Source: Rhynchopus euleeides
Lineage: Eukaryota > Euglenozoa > Diplonemea > Diplonemida > Diplonemidae
Length of the DNA: 64,000 nt
Direction: 5' to 3'
Assembly (NCBI GenBank): GCA_963210315.1
Contig: OY723237.1
Span: 1,550,001-1,614,000, forward strand
Shown here: piece after piece, positions 24,708 through 32,716 of the stretch
Position numbering within the stretch: position 1 is the first letter of the stretch
How the letters are laid out: each line of letters opens with the position of its first letter
Position numbers and translations under genes: made by a program
The notes under the pieces: generated by a model
The model's input: only the letters and a program-made list of their open reading frames with translations
Database searches by the model: none
Told to the model about the DNA's origin: nothing

Positions 24708-24789
24708 CTCCCCTGCAACCTCCACCAACATCCACAAGCAGCGCCTTCCCCAGCGACACTTCAGAAAGGAACTATGCAGTGCGTGCGGC
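24708..24789 (+). repeat. 82-bp leader repeat, gene 1 copy
   Basis: Direct repeat of 25444-25525 with two mismatches. It covers the last 66 bases before the gene 1 ATG and its first codons. The pair recurs in B (35340-35421 and 36076-36157), C (45102-45183 and 45838-45919) and D (55133-55214 and 55869-55950). Confidence 0.92.
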
Positions 24790-25088
24790 TTGTGTTGGTG
24801 CTCGTGGTGGCGATGTTGCAGACCAGCACCGTGAGTGCCAAGTACTGCGAAGACTGGTACGACTGCTGGCCGCCTATGGGTTGCGACAAGACGAGGCACA
24901 CCTGTGCGTTGGTGCAAGCGGCCGTGGGCCAAGCGGTGTCCACGGAATGTGTGGCGGATGCAGGCTGCGCCAGGCACACGTCGCGGAAGTGGTGTGCAAC
25001 TGGGAGGTGCGTCGAGTGCTCCGCCGAGCACCCCTGCCTTCCTGGGGGGACGTGTTCGATCGACGGCACCTGCGTTGTCCGCGTGTAG
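24774..25088 (+). CDS. Secreted cysteine-rich protein, copy A (104 aa)
   Basis: The start ATG at 24774 gives a textbook signal peptide: MQCVRL, a hydrophobic core VLVLVVAML, then STVSA as probable cleavage site before K23. The mature part of about 82 residues has 12 cysteines (25, 31, 37, 44, 59, 65, 74, 79, 82, 88, 94, 100), enough for six disulfides. The C-terminal half follows a C-x5-C-x8-C-x4-C-x2-C-x5-C-x5-C-x5-C spacing with G-x-C-V-x-C and GGTCSIDGTCV motifs, as in small secreted disulfide-rich modules; I cannot assign a named family. There is no N-glycosylation sequon. Longer frames running in from 24438 read through poly-C and are not credible. Gene 2 follows 642 bp downstream on the same strand. 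The translation is identical in all four copies. Confidence 0.8.
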   Translation: MQCVRLVLVLVVAMLQTSTVSAKYCEDWYDCWPPMGCDKTRHTCALVQAAVGQAVSTECVADAGCARHTSRKWCATGRCVECSAEHPCLPGGTCSIDGTCVVRV

Positions 25089-25166
25089 CAGCGCAAAGCG
25101 CGCCGCCCCACCGTGCAGCGGCAGTCTTGTTGTTCTTTGTATTTGCCTTGTTTGTTCCCTGTTTCG

Positions 25167-25197
25167 GGGTTCAGCACATCGCCTGCCTGCTGAACCC
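25167..25197 (+). terminator. Perfect 10-bp hairpin in gene 1 3' region
   Basis: GGGTTCAGCA (25167-25176) pairs with TGCTGAACCC (25188-25197) over an 11-base loop, 79 bp after the gene 1 stop and shortly before TTAATTTAATTG. It could be a 3'-end or RNA-stability signal, or a DNA element. Identical copies lie at 35799-35829, 45561-45591 and 55592-55622. Confidence 0.45.
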
Positions 25198-25309
25198 TGT
25201 TGAGCGTTAATTTAATTGCGGCTGCGGCGCACTTCAAGACAGTGCAGCGTCCGTGTGTGCCACATGGTTGCCGAGAGGCCAGCACTGGGCTCTGCCACAA
25301 GCCTGCGAA

Positions 25310-25317
25310 TATATAAT
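25310..25317 (+). promoter_or_regulatory. TATA-like box of gene 2, copy A
   Basis: TATATAAT in otherwise GC-rich sequence, 413 bp before the preferred ATG at 25731. A TATA box normally sets initiation 25-35 bases downstream, at about 25335-25350. That is just past the ATG at 25332, which opens a longer version of the frame, and so argues against that longer start. Confidence 0.45.
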
Positions 25318-25443
25318 GCGCGAGCAAAGGAATGCGTCTTTCGCTGTTCGGAGGAAAACTCGCTCGGGACAAACCGGAACGCAGCTCCAAGTGGTTTTCT
25401 TTTTCTTGTTGCTGTCCGCACGAAGTCGCGCACGCCTGCGGCG

Positions 25444-25525
25444 CTCCCCTGCAACCTCCACCAACATCCACAGGCAGCGCCTTCCCCAGCGACATTTCAG
25501 AAAGGAACTATGCAGTGCGTGCGGC
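25444..25525 (+). repeat. 82-bp leader repeat, gene 2 copy
   Basis: Second member of the pair with 24708-24789. Here the equivalent ATG at 25510 opens a 75-codon frame that is out of phase with gene 2 and ends at 25737. It is either an upstream ORF or part of a first exon. Confidence 0.9.
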
Positions 25526-25730
25526 GGAGATCGTCTTCACGTGTCTTCAATTCATCAATGCTCTCCTGTGGGCCATTCTGGGGTGGTTATCCCATGTGGA
25601 CTGCGCGAAGGGACATCCCCCGGCGCGTTGCCAATGCGTCTTCCCTCCCCTGCTTGCTCCACAACACGCAACGACCCCCGATCCCAACATACACCCTCGC
25701 CTGCAGGTTTCCTACACGCTTTTCACTCCG

Positions 25731-27728
25731 ATGTTGAACATCCAGCGAGGCGCCAGCTTTGGCCTCGGCACGCTTACCCTGGCGCTCGTCGGGTGGTCGC
25801 TGTGTCTGCACCGCGCTACGCCCCAGGTGGTCCTCACCGTGACCCAAGACAACGTCAGCCCCAGCCACACCAGTATCCTTAAGATTCCTGAAAGCGATGC
25901 CAGGGGCACTAACTCCGTGCAGGTCGAGGTTGCGGCCCTCAAAGCACAGGTTGCCGAGCTGTCTACGTCGCTCAAAAGCATGCAGGTCGCCCGGCTGCAC
26001 GACAAATACACCGCGAGCGAACAGAAGCGCGTGCTGAAGGCTGCAGAGGAGGCGCAAATCATGGAGAGGATTGCCACAGCCACCGAGAACAAGCAATTCA
26101 AGCTGGCTGCACAGCTCAACACCACGCTGGTGTTTGTTCGGGCGGAGCACCTTGCGCAGTACATGATTAAGGAGCGCCTTCTCGACGACATGCGGGCTCT
26201 GCTCTACCCAGGCTTCAAGGAGGGGCCCGACAACAGCACGACGTATGTCTCGCAGGATCTGCCGGACGACTTCGACAATGTGGTGCCGATGCTGAAGACC
26301 ATCCCGAAGACCCAGATGAATGGGAATGCATACGGGGTGTGGGCCTGGCGGAAGGGCGCAAAGCACCTCGGGAATTCCCTCATCGTCATCTCAGGGGACA
26401 AGGTGCGCAAGCAGACCGCCAACCTTCTCCTGAACCAGGGCTTCGTCCTGTGGAAGCGGCGCCTCCCCTGCCCAGGGAGGTGCCGCGAGCTTTTCTCCTA
26501 CATTACGTACCTTGCGGATGACTCGAGTCCTGCGAAGCCCCTGCCGCAGACAGTGGCCTTCATCCACGGGCACATCGTGGCATGGCATCAGCATGAGACG
26601 TTGCTGGAGACGATTTATGACAGCATCGATTGCTCCGAGAAGACGAAGGCCTACGTCCCGATGGGGCACCACGGCATGCCTCTGAGCAATTTGAACTGGG
26701 GGAGGGGCGGCCGCTTCGCGCTCAACTACATCGACACGATGGGTGAGTTTGGGATCCCGAAGGGCATCAACTTCACGAACTTCTGCTGCGCGCAGTTTGT
26801 GCTGACGAAGGATCTCATCAACCGGCACAGCATGGCCTACTACAAGACGTTCTTCGAGAAGAAGATGGAGCTGCGTATCGACGCCTACACAGCAGAGTAC
26901 GCGTGGGGGTGGATGTTTGGTGACCCAGAGGAGCGGAACGCAACACGCGGCCCCCCCGAGGTCTGTGCAAAGAAGTACACCGCCGAGGCGCCCTTCGTCC
27001 GCACCTCGCGCAGCGGGCAGTGGACCAACCCTGCTGCGAGGCCACGCGTCACATTTGTGCTGGGCGGGCGGAGCCGCAATGATACAGCGAGCAGCGCTGT
27101 CGTCGATTCGCTGCTGAAGCACGCCCCGTCAGACACCAGCGTGTGGCAGCGCCACAAGTGCTTCTGGTGCAGCGCGCAGTGGAGGGGCGAGCACTGCTGT
27201 GGGTACACCAAGGGGTATCTGAGCTTCATCAACACATTCAAGAATGACGAGATCCGGCCCGAGTCAGACTACTACGTGTTTCTCAAGGGGGCGGAGCCCT
27301 TCACAAAGCGGCAGGTGGATGGTATCATGGGCAAGGTGGACTGTGCACGGAAGGCACAGCGGTACACCCCCCTGCACACAGAGCGGCATCTGCAGACCAG
27401 CCACGCTGCGGGGCACATGTGGCTCACCAACTTGACGGATCACACCTATGGTGTGGGCGAACCTCTGCGTGCCTTCAGCGGATCCGAGTTTGTGGTGCCC
27501 CACGAGGTGCTGGTCAACGCTGCGTTTAATCCTCTTCAGGTGACGTTTGAACACTTCCACATCGAATGCGGCGTCCGTCGCACTAATCCGGACACCCTCG
27601 ATCATCACTGGCATTGGTTTATGGGTGAAGCGCCGACGATGGTGGATTGCCCCGCAGGATCCCCGGTCTGTGCGGCATGCAATGCGAATCCCAAGGCAGT
27701 ACTCTTGGAGGCGAAAGACGCAGAATAG
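25731..27728 (+). CDS. Type II membrane DUF3431 protein with tandem domain, copy A (665 aa)
   Basis: Start chosen at 25731 because it gives a short basic tail, a membrane segment at about 9-27 (FGLGTLTLALVGWSLCL), a helical, probably coiled-coil stem at about 62-155, then lumenal domains: classic type II Golgi topology. An in-frame ATG at 25332 would add 133 residues but lies too close to the TATA-like box, and the added part looks like leader DNA. Residues 210-400 match DUF3431: FIHGH (277-281), CCAQFVLTK (352-360) and a closing E-Y-A-W-G-W-M-F-G-D (389-398). Residues 440-632 repeat the plan in weaker form: YYVFLKG, FSGSEFVVP, HHWHWFMG. Sequons include N168, N347, N403, N450 and N567. The biochemical role of DUF3431 is not established; a glycosyltransferase-like role is inference. 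A possible 3' splice site (CTCGCCTGCAG, ending at 25706) leaves room for a short 5' exon. Confidence 0.85.
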   Translation: MLNIQRGASFGLGTLTLALVGWSLCLHRATPQVVLTVTQDNVSPSHTSILKIPESDARGTNSVQVEVAALKAQVAELSTSLKSMQVARLHDKYTASEQKRVLKAAEEAQIMERIATATENKQFKLAAQLNTTLVFVRAEHLAQYMIKERLLDDMRALLYPGFKEGPDNSTTYVSQDLPDDFDNVVPMLKTIPKTQMNGNAYGVWAWRKGAKHLGNSLIVISGDKVRKQTANLLLNQGFVLWKRRLPCPGRCRELFSYITYLADDSSPAKPLPQTVAFIHGHIVAWHQHETLLETIYDSIDCSEKTKAYVPMGHHGMPLSNLNWGRGGRFALNYIDTMGEFGIPKGINFTNFCCAQFVLTKDLINRHSMAYYKTFFEKKMELRIDAYTAEYAWGWMFGDPEERNATRGPPEVCAKKYTAEAPFVRTSRSGQWTNPAARPRVTFVLGGRSRNDTASSAVVDSLLKHAPSDTSVWQRHKCFWCSAQWRGEHCCGYTKGYLSFINTFKNDEIRPESDYYVFLKGAEPFTKRQVDGIMGKVDCARKAQRYTPLHTERHLQTSHAAGHMWLTNLTDHTYGVGEPLRAFSGSEFVVPHEVLVNAAFNPLQVTFEHFHIECGVRRTNPDTLDHHWHWFMGEAPTMVDCPAGSPVCAACNANPKAVLLEAKDAE

Positions 27729-28278
27729 TCGAGCGACACCGATTCGGAGTGACTAAAATGCGGTGTTTGCGGGGGAATTGGGTTCTTCGCTCAGAAATGC
27801 TGTGCCAAGTGCGACTGCCATCTGCACTCCCCACTGTAACAAGGCTCCTGACAGTCAGGGAAACAGCAGCAGTCCACCCTCTCCCCTTCACTCTTGACAA
27901 GGACTAACGTTGCAAGAAGGTGCTGGGATACTTGCTTTTCCATTCACTCTCGGCAATCAAACCCACCCCTCCCCCGAACAACGAGTGAAGGGATATCATT
28001 TCCGTGCTTCTTTTGGACGCAATAGCGTAGCGTTGCGAAGAGAACTTGTTTTGTGCGTCACATATATCACACACTGCGTATGCAGGAGGTGCCGGGGAGC
28101 TACACGCGGAGACTGCCAACCCTCACGCAACAAGCACATTACAAAACAAGTTCTCTCCTTCTATTTCCATACCCCCTCCCCCGTCGTAAGTATGGCACTC
28201 ATCTTTGTGCGATAATGCACCTGTTTGTATTTTTTCATCCGAACCCCTCGATGTGGGGTGGCAAAAAGCGCCGCGTGC
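27729..28278 (+). other. Gene 2 downstream region with leader-like segment
   Basis: Non-coding. 27635-27892 (gene 2 end and 3' region) recurs at 29839-30094. From 27893 comes GGACTAACGTTGCAAGAAGG, then CTCTCGGCAATCAAACCC, a leader-like motif shared with 24554, 30729, 58324 and the 138-bp arrays. The sequence TCGTAAGTATGG near 28186 is a good 5' splice-site match. A 118-bp inverted-repeat insert is at 28039-28156. Confidence 0.6.
28039..28156. mobile_element. Small inverted-repeat insert (118 bp)
   Basis: Perfect 16-base inverted termini AGAGAACTTGTTTTGT (28039-28054, complement at 28141-28156). The paralogous segments at 30840 and 58435 lack this stretch and run straight from CTTCTTT to CTACTTCTTTTTC, so it is an insertion, although the extra DNA extends slightly beyond the termini and no clean target duplication is visible. 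Copies at 38671-38788 (B) and 48433-48550 (C); absent from D. Confidence 0.65.
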
Positions 28279-28632
28279 CTTGTTTTCAGTGCTCTCGCGG
28301 TGGCGAAAAAGTGGTTTTTTTCGCCTTTTTTTTCCACGGCACTTTTTTGCGTGGCGAATTTCGCCTTTTTTTCCCCCCCGGGTTTTTTTTCACATGGCGG
28401 ATTTCTCCGCACTTGAAGGAGTGTATTGTCCTCACAGGGGCCAAAATTGCTGGTGGAGCCCGGAAAAGGACGGTCTCCCATATTTCTCCTCGGGAGATGG
28501 GTGCAATACCCAGTGCTGTGTAGTCGGTGCAACACATCGCGAACTCCCTGAGCCCTCGGTGGCTGAACGTGCGTTCAGCCCTACGACTACGGATACAATA
28601 TAGAAACTGTGCGCTCACAATGAACAGATGCT

Positions 28633-28683
28633 CACTACCGTGGCCTCCGGCGGCTGGGGGGCTCTGCCCCCCAGACCCCCCTG
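28633..28683 (+). repeat. GNS hairpin module in element 3
   Basis: Full module with GAACAGATGCTCACTACCG head. The hairpin loop region reads TCT. Copies in B (39265-39315) and C (49027-49077). Confidence 0.9.
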
Positions 28684-28864
28684 TTTGCAACCTTCAGAAG
28701 GTCCTCAAGATGAGGCTAAGGAACTGCCTGCCGGATGAGTCTCTCACCACCGTCCATGCACTGCATGGCTGCGGCACACGATGTCTGCCGGACGATGAAG
28801 CCCACATCAGTGTGGGGCAGGTTATATGCTGTCCACTCAGTGTCACGTGTCGACGTGATCGACG

Positions 28865-28887
28865 CCGCAGGCGCGAAGCGCCTGCGG
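28865..28887 (+). repeat. GAA-loop hairpin in element 3
   Basis: Perfect 10-bp stem, CCGCAGGCGC and GCGCCTGCGG, around GAA, followed directly by AAATTTTTTTT. It has the shape of a hairpin plus T-tract. Copies at 39497-39519 and 49259-49281. Confidence 0.85.
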
Positions 28888-28975
28888 AAATTTTTTTTCC
28901 CCTCTTTTTTTCGATCTCAAAATTCGCCATGCCGTTTGTCAGATCGTGGCGACCAGCGAGAGCACTGCTTGTTTT

Positions 28976-29838
28976 GGGGTCCCGTGTTTGTTTGTGCTCT
29001 TCACCCACAGGACCCGGGACCTCTGGCATGTGGGTCGCCACCACTTTGCATCATCCCTTCCCGTGAGCCAATCTTTTCGTTTGACCCCATGCGCATGTTT
29101 TTTGTGACAAACGCACCGTGCTCACGGAAGGCGTTCGGATCAAAAGAAGTTGCAGTCGTGGGATCAATGTTTTGTTCACCTACACTCCGCGCCCCAACGT
29201 GGAGGTGACCAGAAGGTTGCACAAACAAAACAAAAGAAACCCGGCAATGTTTTTATGGTAGAACGAACGAAATTTTTCCGACGCCTTTCCAACCAGTGAA
29301 TTTACAGAGCCTGCACCGGCAGATACCTCCGTGCAACAGGCCAGCAAGCGTTGCTTGCGGCAGTGCGCCCGGGACACACCGCAGTGCTTGCGGGACTGCC
29401 TTGAGGGTGGTGGGCGGTGATCCCCGACAAGCTTGGTCCAGGCATGCTTCGCAAATGTGAGAAACCTGCAGGCAAACCTGATGAGGACCACTCGCATGCG
29501 CTGCGAAAAGATAGTTGCCGAACAAACCACAGCCACCTCTTTTCCCTCTTCCGCGTGTTGTTGTGTGTCCATCGGGGAAGCAGCAGCCCTGCCTTGCATC
29601 TTCGACAGAAGCCAAACAACGTCTTGCCTAACAGCTCAACCAATACCCCCCCCTCCCCCACCCCCCCTCCCCCACCACCCCACTGATCACGAGTGAGACG
29701 AGGGGGCCAGCCTTGTGATGTGTTTCCCTTCGACTTCTGTGTCAGTAGCACCCGCCTCCCCCTCCCACTTCACTCTCGACAATCAAACCCCCCCTCTCCC
29801 ACTGACCACCGGCTGCTGGGTACGGAGGAGTCAACGCA
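28976..29838 (+). other. Non-coding right flank of element 3, unit A
   Basis: No supported gene. It begins with TTTGTGCTCTTCACCCACAG (ending at 29010), a good 3' splice-site match that pairs naturally with the GTAAGT near 28187, so this may be an intron-like leader structure. 28976-29790 has a diverged counterpart at 58583-59560 with extra DNA and scattered substitutions. Pyrimidine-rich runs (29640-29685, 29755-29810) precede the gene 2 fragment. Confidence 0.5.
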
Positions 29839-30094
29839 GACGATGGTGGATTGCCCCACAGGATCCCCAGTCTGTGCGGCTGCAATGCGAATCCCAAGGC
29901 AGTACTCTTGGAGGCGAAAGATGCAGAATAGTCGAGCGACACCGATTCGGAGTGACCAAAGTGCGGTGTGTGCGTGTGGGGTAATTTGGCGCTCAGAAAT
30001 GCTGTGCCAAGTGCGACTGCCATCTGCACTCCCCACTGTAACAAGGCTCCTGACAGTCAGGGAAGCAGCAGCAGTCCACCCTCTCCCCTTCACT
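29839..30094 (+). pseudogene. Duplicated 3' fragment of gene 2, unit A
   Basis: Aligns to 27635-27892, the last 31 codons and 3' region of gene 2, with a few substitutions and small gaps, including loss of one base after GTGCGGC. There is no start or upstream coding part, so it is a truncated, non-functional copy. It marks the left edge of an internal duplication whose right part is 30727-31085. Confidence 0.88.
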
Positions 30095-30202
30095 GAACCA
30101 AGAATAGTTCACTACGCGCAGGGTTTCCGCGAATCGCCATCGGTGCCAAAAACGGTGGCTAAATACCAGCTTGTCCGCAAACCCCCCCTATATTTTTTTC
30201 TC

Positions 30203-30219
30203 GCGCGCCTTCGGCGCGC
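30203..30219 (-). repeat. GAA-loop hairpin in element 4
   Basis: Perfect 7-bp stem GCGCGCC and GGCGCGC around TTC (GAA on the minus strand), with a T-rich tract at 30191-30199 on the outer side. Copies at 40835-40851 and 50597-50613. Confidence 0.82.
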
Positions 30220-30377
30220 TCGATCAACGTGCCCACTACCAGGCACTCTGATGGCTCCACAGCCCCCAAGGCAAGTGGGCCTTCGACCGAAGGACATGTC
30301 TCCCCGGTTTCGTCCCCTGAGTTCAGTGCTCGCGCTCTCCGTATCCTCTTGCAAGGGCTTGGTCGCTAGACACAACA

Positions 30378-30428
30378 CAGGGGGGTCTGGGGGGCAGAGC
30401 CCCCCAGCCGCCGGAGGCCACGGTGGTG
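30378..30428 (-). repeat. GNS hairpin module in element 4
   Basis: Minus-strand module. Its head reads GGAACAGACGCTCAC on that strand, and its 3' flank GCGACCAAGCCCTTGC matches the tail found after other GNS copies. Copies at 41010-41060 and 50772-50822. Confidence 0.88.
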
Positions 30429-30726
30429 AGCGTCTGTTCCTGGAGGGCGTCCAGATTCGATGGGGTTGGCTGCGTCCAGCTTACTGAGGCTACTGAGGGT
30501 CGTCCGGTCTCCATCATCCGATGTGACTCCGTCCTATCGCGCAGCACAAGACAAAGTAATCTACAGGTACATGCCACAGGTCGGGGCGAAGCTCCCCAGA
30601 CCCCCTGGCCCCCCTCCGGAAAGTGTGACAAGAAAATTCCACCGTGGCTATTTAGCCATGGCTGAATTTTCGAAAAATCTTAAAGTTTGGCCCAAATGGC
30701 TAAATAGCCACGTCGCGGAAACCCTG

Positions 30727-31085
30727 ACGACAAGGACTAACGTTGCAAGAAGGTGCTGGGATACTTGCTTTTCCATTCACCCTCGACAATCAAACCCACC
30801 CCTCCCCCGAACAACGAGTGAAGGGAGATCATTTCCGCGCTTCTTTCTACTTCTTTTTCAATACCCCCTCCCCCGTCGTAAGTATGGCACTCATCTTTGT
30901 GCGATAATGCACCCGTTCGTATTTTTTTCATCAGAACCCCTCGATGTGGGGTGGCAAATAGCGCCGCGTGCCTTGCTTTGGGTCCCGTGTTTCTTTGTGC
31001 TCTTCACCCACAGCACCCGGGACCGCTGGCATTTGGGTCGCCACCACCTTGCACCATCCCTTCCCGTGAGCCAATCTTTCCGTAG
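30727..31085 (+). repeat. Internal paralogue of the gene 2 downstream segment
   Basis: Matches 27893-28278 plus 28976-29096 but lacks the 118-bp insert and element 3, and so provides unoccupied sites for both. It contains the same GGACTAACGTTGC leader motif, GTAAGT and CACCCACAG splice-like motifs, here only about 150 bp apart. Copies in B (about 41359-41717) and C (about 51121-51479). Confidence 0.85.
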
Positions 31086-31524
31086 TGCAAATCATATGGT
31101 TGCCCAGTGCGCAAAAAAGTACTGACTTTTCGACACACATGTGTGTCGCTAGGTCCCAAATGGTTCAAGAGGCATATGCCCACCCCTAGCCCCCCCCCCC
31201 CCCACTACGTGCACTGGGTCTTCTACCCACCTGACGAAAGGTACTCGATACCGGGCTGCCGGAGTCCAGTGGTTCACGCACTACTGCACAGTCGTGGGTT
31301 GGCAGCCGAAACTGCGTAGTAGATATACCCCACTACGAAACACACCTGCTTTCCCTTCCCCTCCTTCCCTTCCGCCATTTATTGGTACAAAAAAACAACG
31401 ATACAGGGCACAAAGTATATGGTGTCAAGGAGAGACTACGTATTACGGACAGACACCTGGTTGTGTTTTAGTGATACTGTATTGCGGTCCACCCACCAAG
31501 CCACTGACAGACAACTGCTACACA
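31086..31524 (+). other. Spacer with palindrome and duplicated module
   Basis: No supported gene. It contains the perfect 18-base palindrome CGACACACATGTGTGTCG (31131-31148; copies 41763-41780 and 51525-51542) and a poly-C run. A stretch at 31255-31345 (CTGCCGGAGTCCAGTGGTTC, later GGCAGCCGAAACTGCG) resembles 24117-24190 upstream of gene 1 but carries about 28 extra bases. Confidence 0.55.
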
Positions 31525-31964
31525 CCCTCCCGTTGTGCATTGATCTGCCTTGTACAACATATCTGGTGTAGTGACTACAAAAAGGACTAACATTGCGAGA
31601 AGGTGCTGGGAGATTTACTTTTCCATTCCCTCTCGACGATCAAACCCCCCCCCCCCACTACGCCCTCCCATTGTGCATTGATCTGCCTTGTACAACATAT
31701 CTGGTGTAGTGACTACAAAAAGGACTAACATTGCAAGAAGGTGCTGGGAGATTTACTTTTCCATTCACTCTCGACGATCAAACCCCCCCCCCCCCACTAC
31801 GCCCTCCCATTGTGCATTGATCTGCCTTGTACAACATATCTGGTGTAGTGACTACAAAAAGGACTAACATTGCGAGAAGGTGCTGGGAGATTTACTTTTC
31901 CATTCCCTCTCGACGATCAACCCCCCCCCCCCCCACTACGCCCTCCCATTGTGCAGGCATGTCG

Positions 31965-32235
31965 CTAAGCGTCGACCGTCGACCCAGTGATTTTGGGTTT
32001 CCCCCCCCATAAAAAAGCGTCGACCCAGCGTCGACCCAGTGGAACTGGGTTGACGCTTGGTCGAGGCTTGGAGCGTCGACACAGTGGAACTGGGTTGCCA
32101 TTCAAGCCTGGACCAAGCGTCAACCCATTTATTACGCTGGGTCGACGCGAACCTAGCGTTGACCCGGTTACACTGGGTCGACGCTCACCAAGCGTCGACC
32201 AAGCGTCAACCCACTTTCACTGGGTCGACGTCGAA
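31965..32235. repeat. Hairpin minisatellite in element 2
   Basis: Repeated AGCGTCGACCCAGT and its inverse ACTGGGTTGACGCTT form at least four adjacent imperfect hairpins, for example about 32025-32055, 32113-32148, 32153-32183 and 32189-32232. Subterminal repeats of this kind in hAT elements commonly bind the transposase. Confidence 0.8.
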
Positions 32236-32264
32236 GAGAGTATGGTTTTGCAGGAACAGATGCT

Positions 32265-32313
32265 CACTACCGTGGCCTCCGGCGGCTGGGGGCTCCGCCC
32301 CCCAGACCCCCTG
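32265..32313 (+). repeat. GNS hairpin module in element 2 (first)
   Basis: Head GGAACAGATGCTCAC. The hairpin arms are one G shorter than the consensus. Confidence 0.88.
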
Positions 32314-32435
32314 TGGCGTATGTCTCGTACTCAAGTCATTCGATTCCCACCAGGTCAGGGAATCCAACCACTCCAATAGCCTCAGGGACGTAGCCAACTC
32401 ACACAGAATCTGTACGCCCACAATGAACAGATGTT

Positions 32436-32484
32436 CACTACCGTGGCCTCCGGCGGCTGGGGGGCACTGCCCCCCAGACCCCCC
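32436..32484 (+). repeat. GNS hairpin module in element 2 (second)
   Basis: Loop region CACT instead of CTCC. It is followed by GTAACCAAGTCCTTGCGC, as after the second GNS of element 1, so elements 1 and 2 share a GNS-spacer-GNS block although their ends differ. Confidence 0.88.
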
Positions 32485-32697
32485 ATCTCGCGTGCCCGTC
32501 TCGTAACCAAGTCCTTGCGCTTCAACGGCCCTGGCATATCAGGGGGTAGCGTCGAAATCATGGTCCCGAAAGCCATTTTTTGGGTTTCCTCCGGCACCCG
32601 AGTGGCGCGAGCGGGAGAGGAACCACGGAAGGAACCCAGCGCCTCACACCGTGCCCACCTAGTGGTCCACTGATGGGGAAATGAGGCAACAACACGA

Positions 32698-32716
32698 GCG
32701 CGCGCGAAGCGCGCGC
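32698..32716 (+). repeat. GAA-loop hairpin in element 2
   Basis: Perfect 8-bp stem of alternating GC around GAA, followed by GAGAAAAATTT. Confidence 0.85.

Larger units (their letters stand above)
28287..28967. mobile_element. hAT-like non-autonomous element 3, unit A (681 bp)
   Basis: Perfect 12-base inverted termini CAGTGCTCTCGC (28287-28298, complement at 28956-28967) are flanked by the perfect 8-base target duplication CTTGTTTT (28279-28286 and 28968-28975). Two paralogous segments show the unoccupied site: 58575 in the D flank, where a single CTTGTTTT runs on into GTAGTCCCG, and about 30975, where CTTGCTTT runs on into GGGTCCCG. It contains one GNS module (28633-28683) and a GAA-loop hairpin (28865-28887) 80 bp from the right end. 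No transposase. Confidence 0.95.
30119..30726. mobile_element. hAT-like non-autonomous element 4, unit A (608 bp)
   Basis: Perfect 14-base inverted termini CAGGGTTTCCGCGA (30119-30132, complement at 30713-30726). The flanking octamers ACTACGCG and ACGACAAG match at only five of eight positions, so the target duplication is decayed or one edge was rearranged. The paralogous sequence at 27885-27905 runs through without it. It contains a GNS module on the minus strand (30378-30428) and a GAA-loop hairpin (30203-30219) 84 bp from the left end. This is the same internal order as elements 2, 3 and 5 but in the opposite orientation. A second inverted pair, GTGGCTATTTAGCC near 30657, lies close to the right end. 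Confidence 0.88.

Noticed and set aside
24438-24773. Upstream extension of the cysteine-rich protein
   Set aside because: It reads through poly-C and a repeat block; the signal peptide begins exactly at 24774.
24639-25495. Minus-strand frames of 130-244 codons opposite genes 1 and 2
   Set aside because: These are shadows of the GC-rich forward genes, without start context or domain.
25332-25730. N-terminal extension of the DUF3431 protein by 133 residues
   Set aside because: The ATG lies about 15 bases after a TATA-like box, so it would not be in the transcript. The extension covers the duplicated leader and looks non-coding, while the internal ATG gives a normal type II anchor.
31086-31190. 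tRNA-like or other structured RNA gene
   Set aside because: GGTTCAAGAGG resembles a T-loop, but no cloverleaf can be drawn around it.
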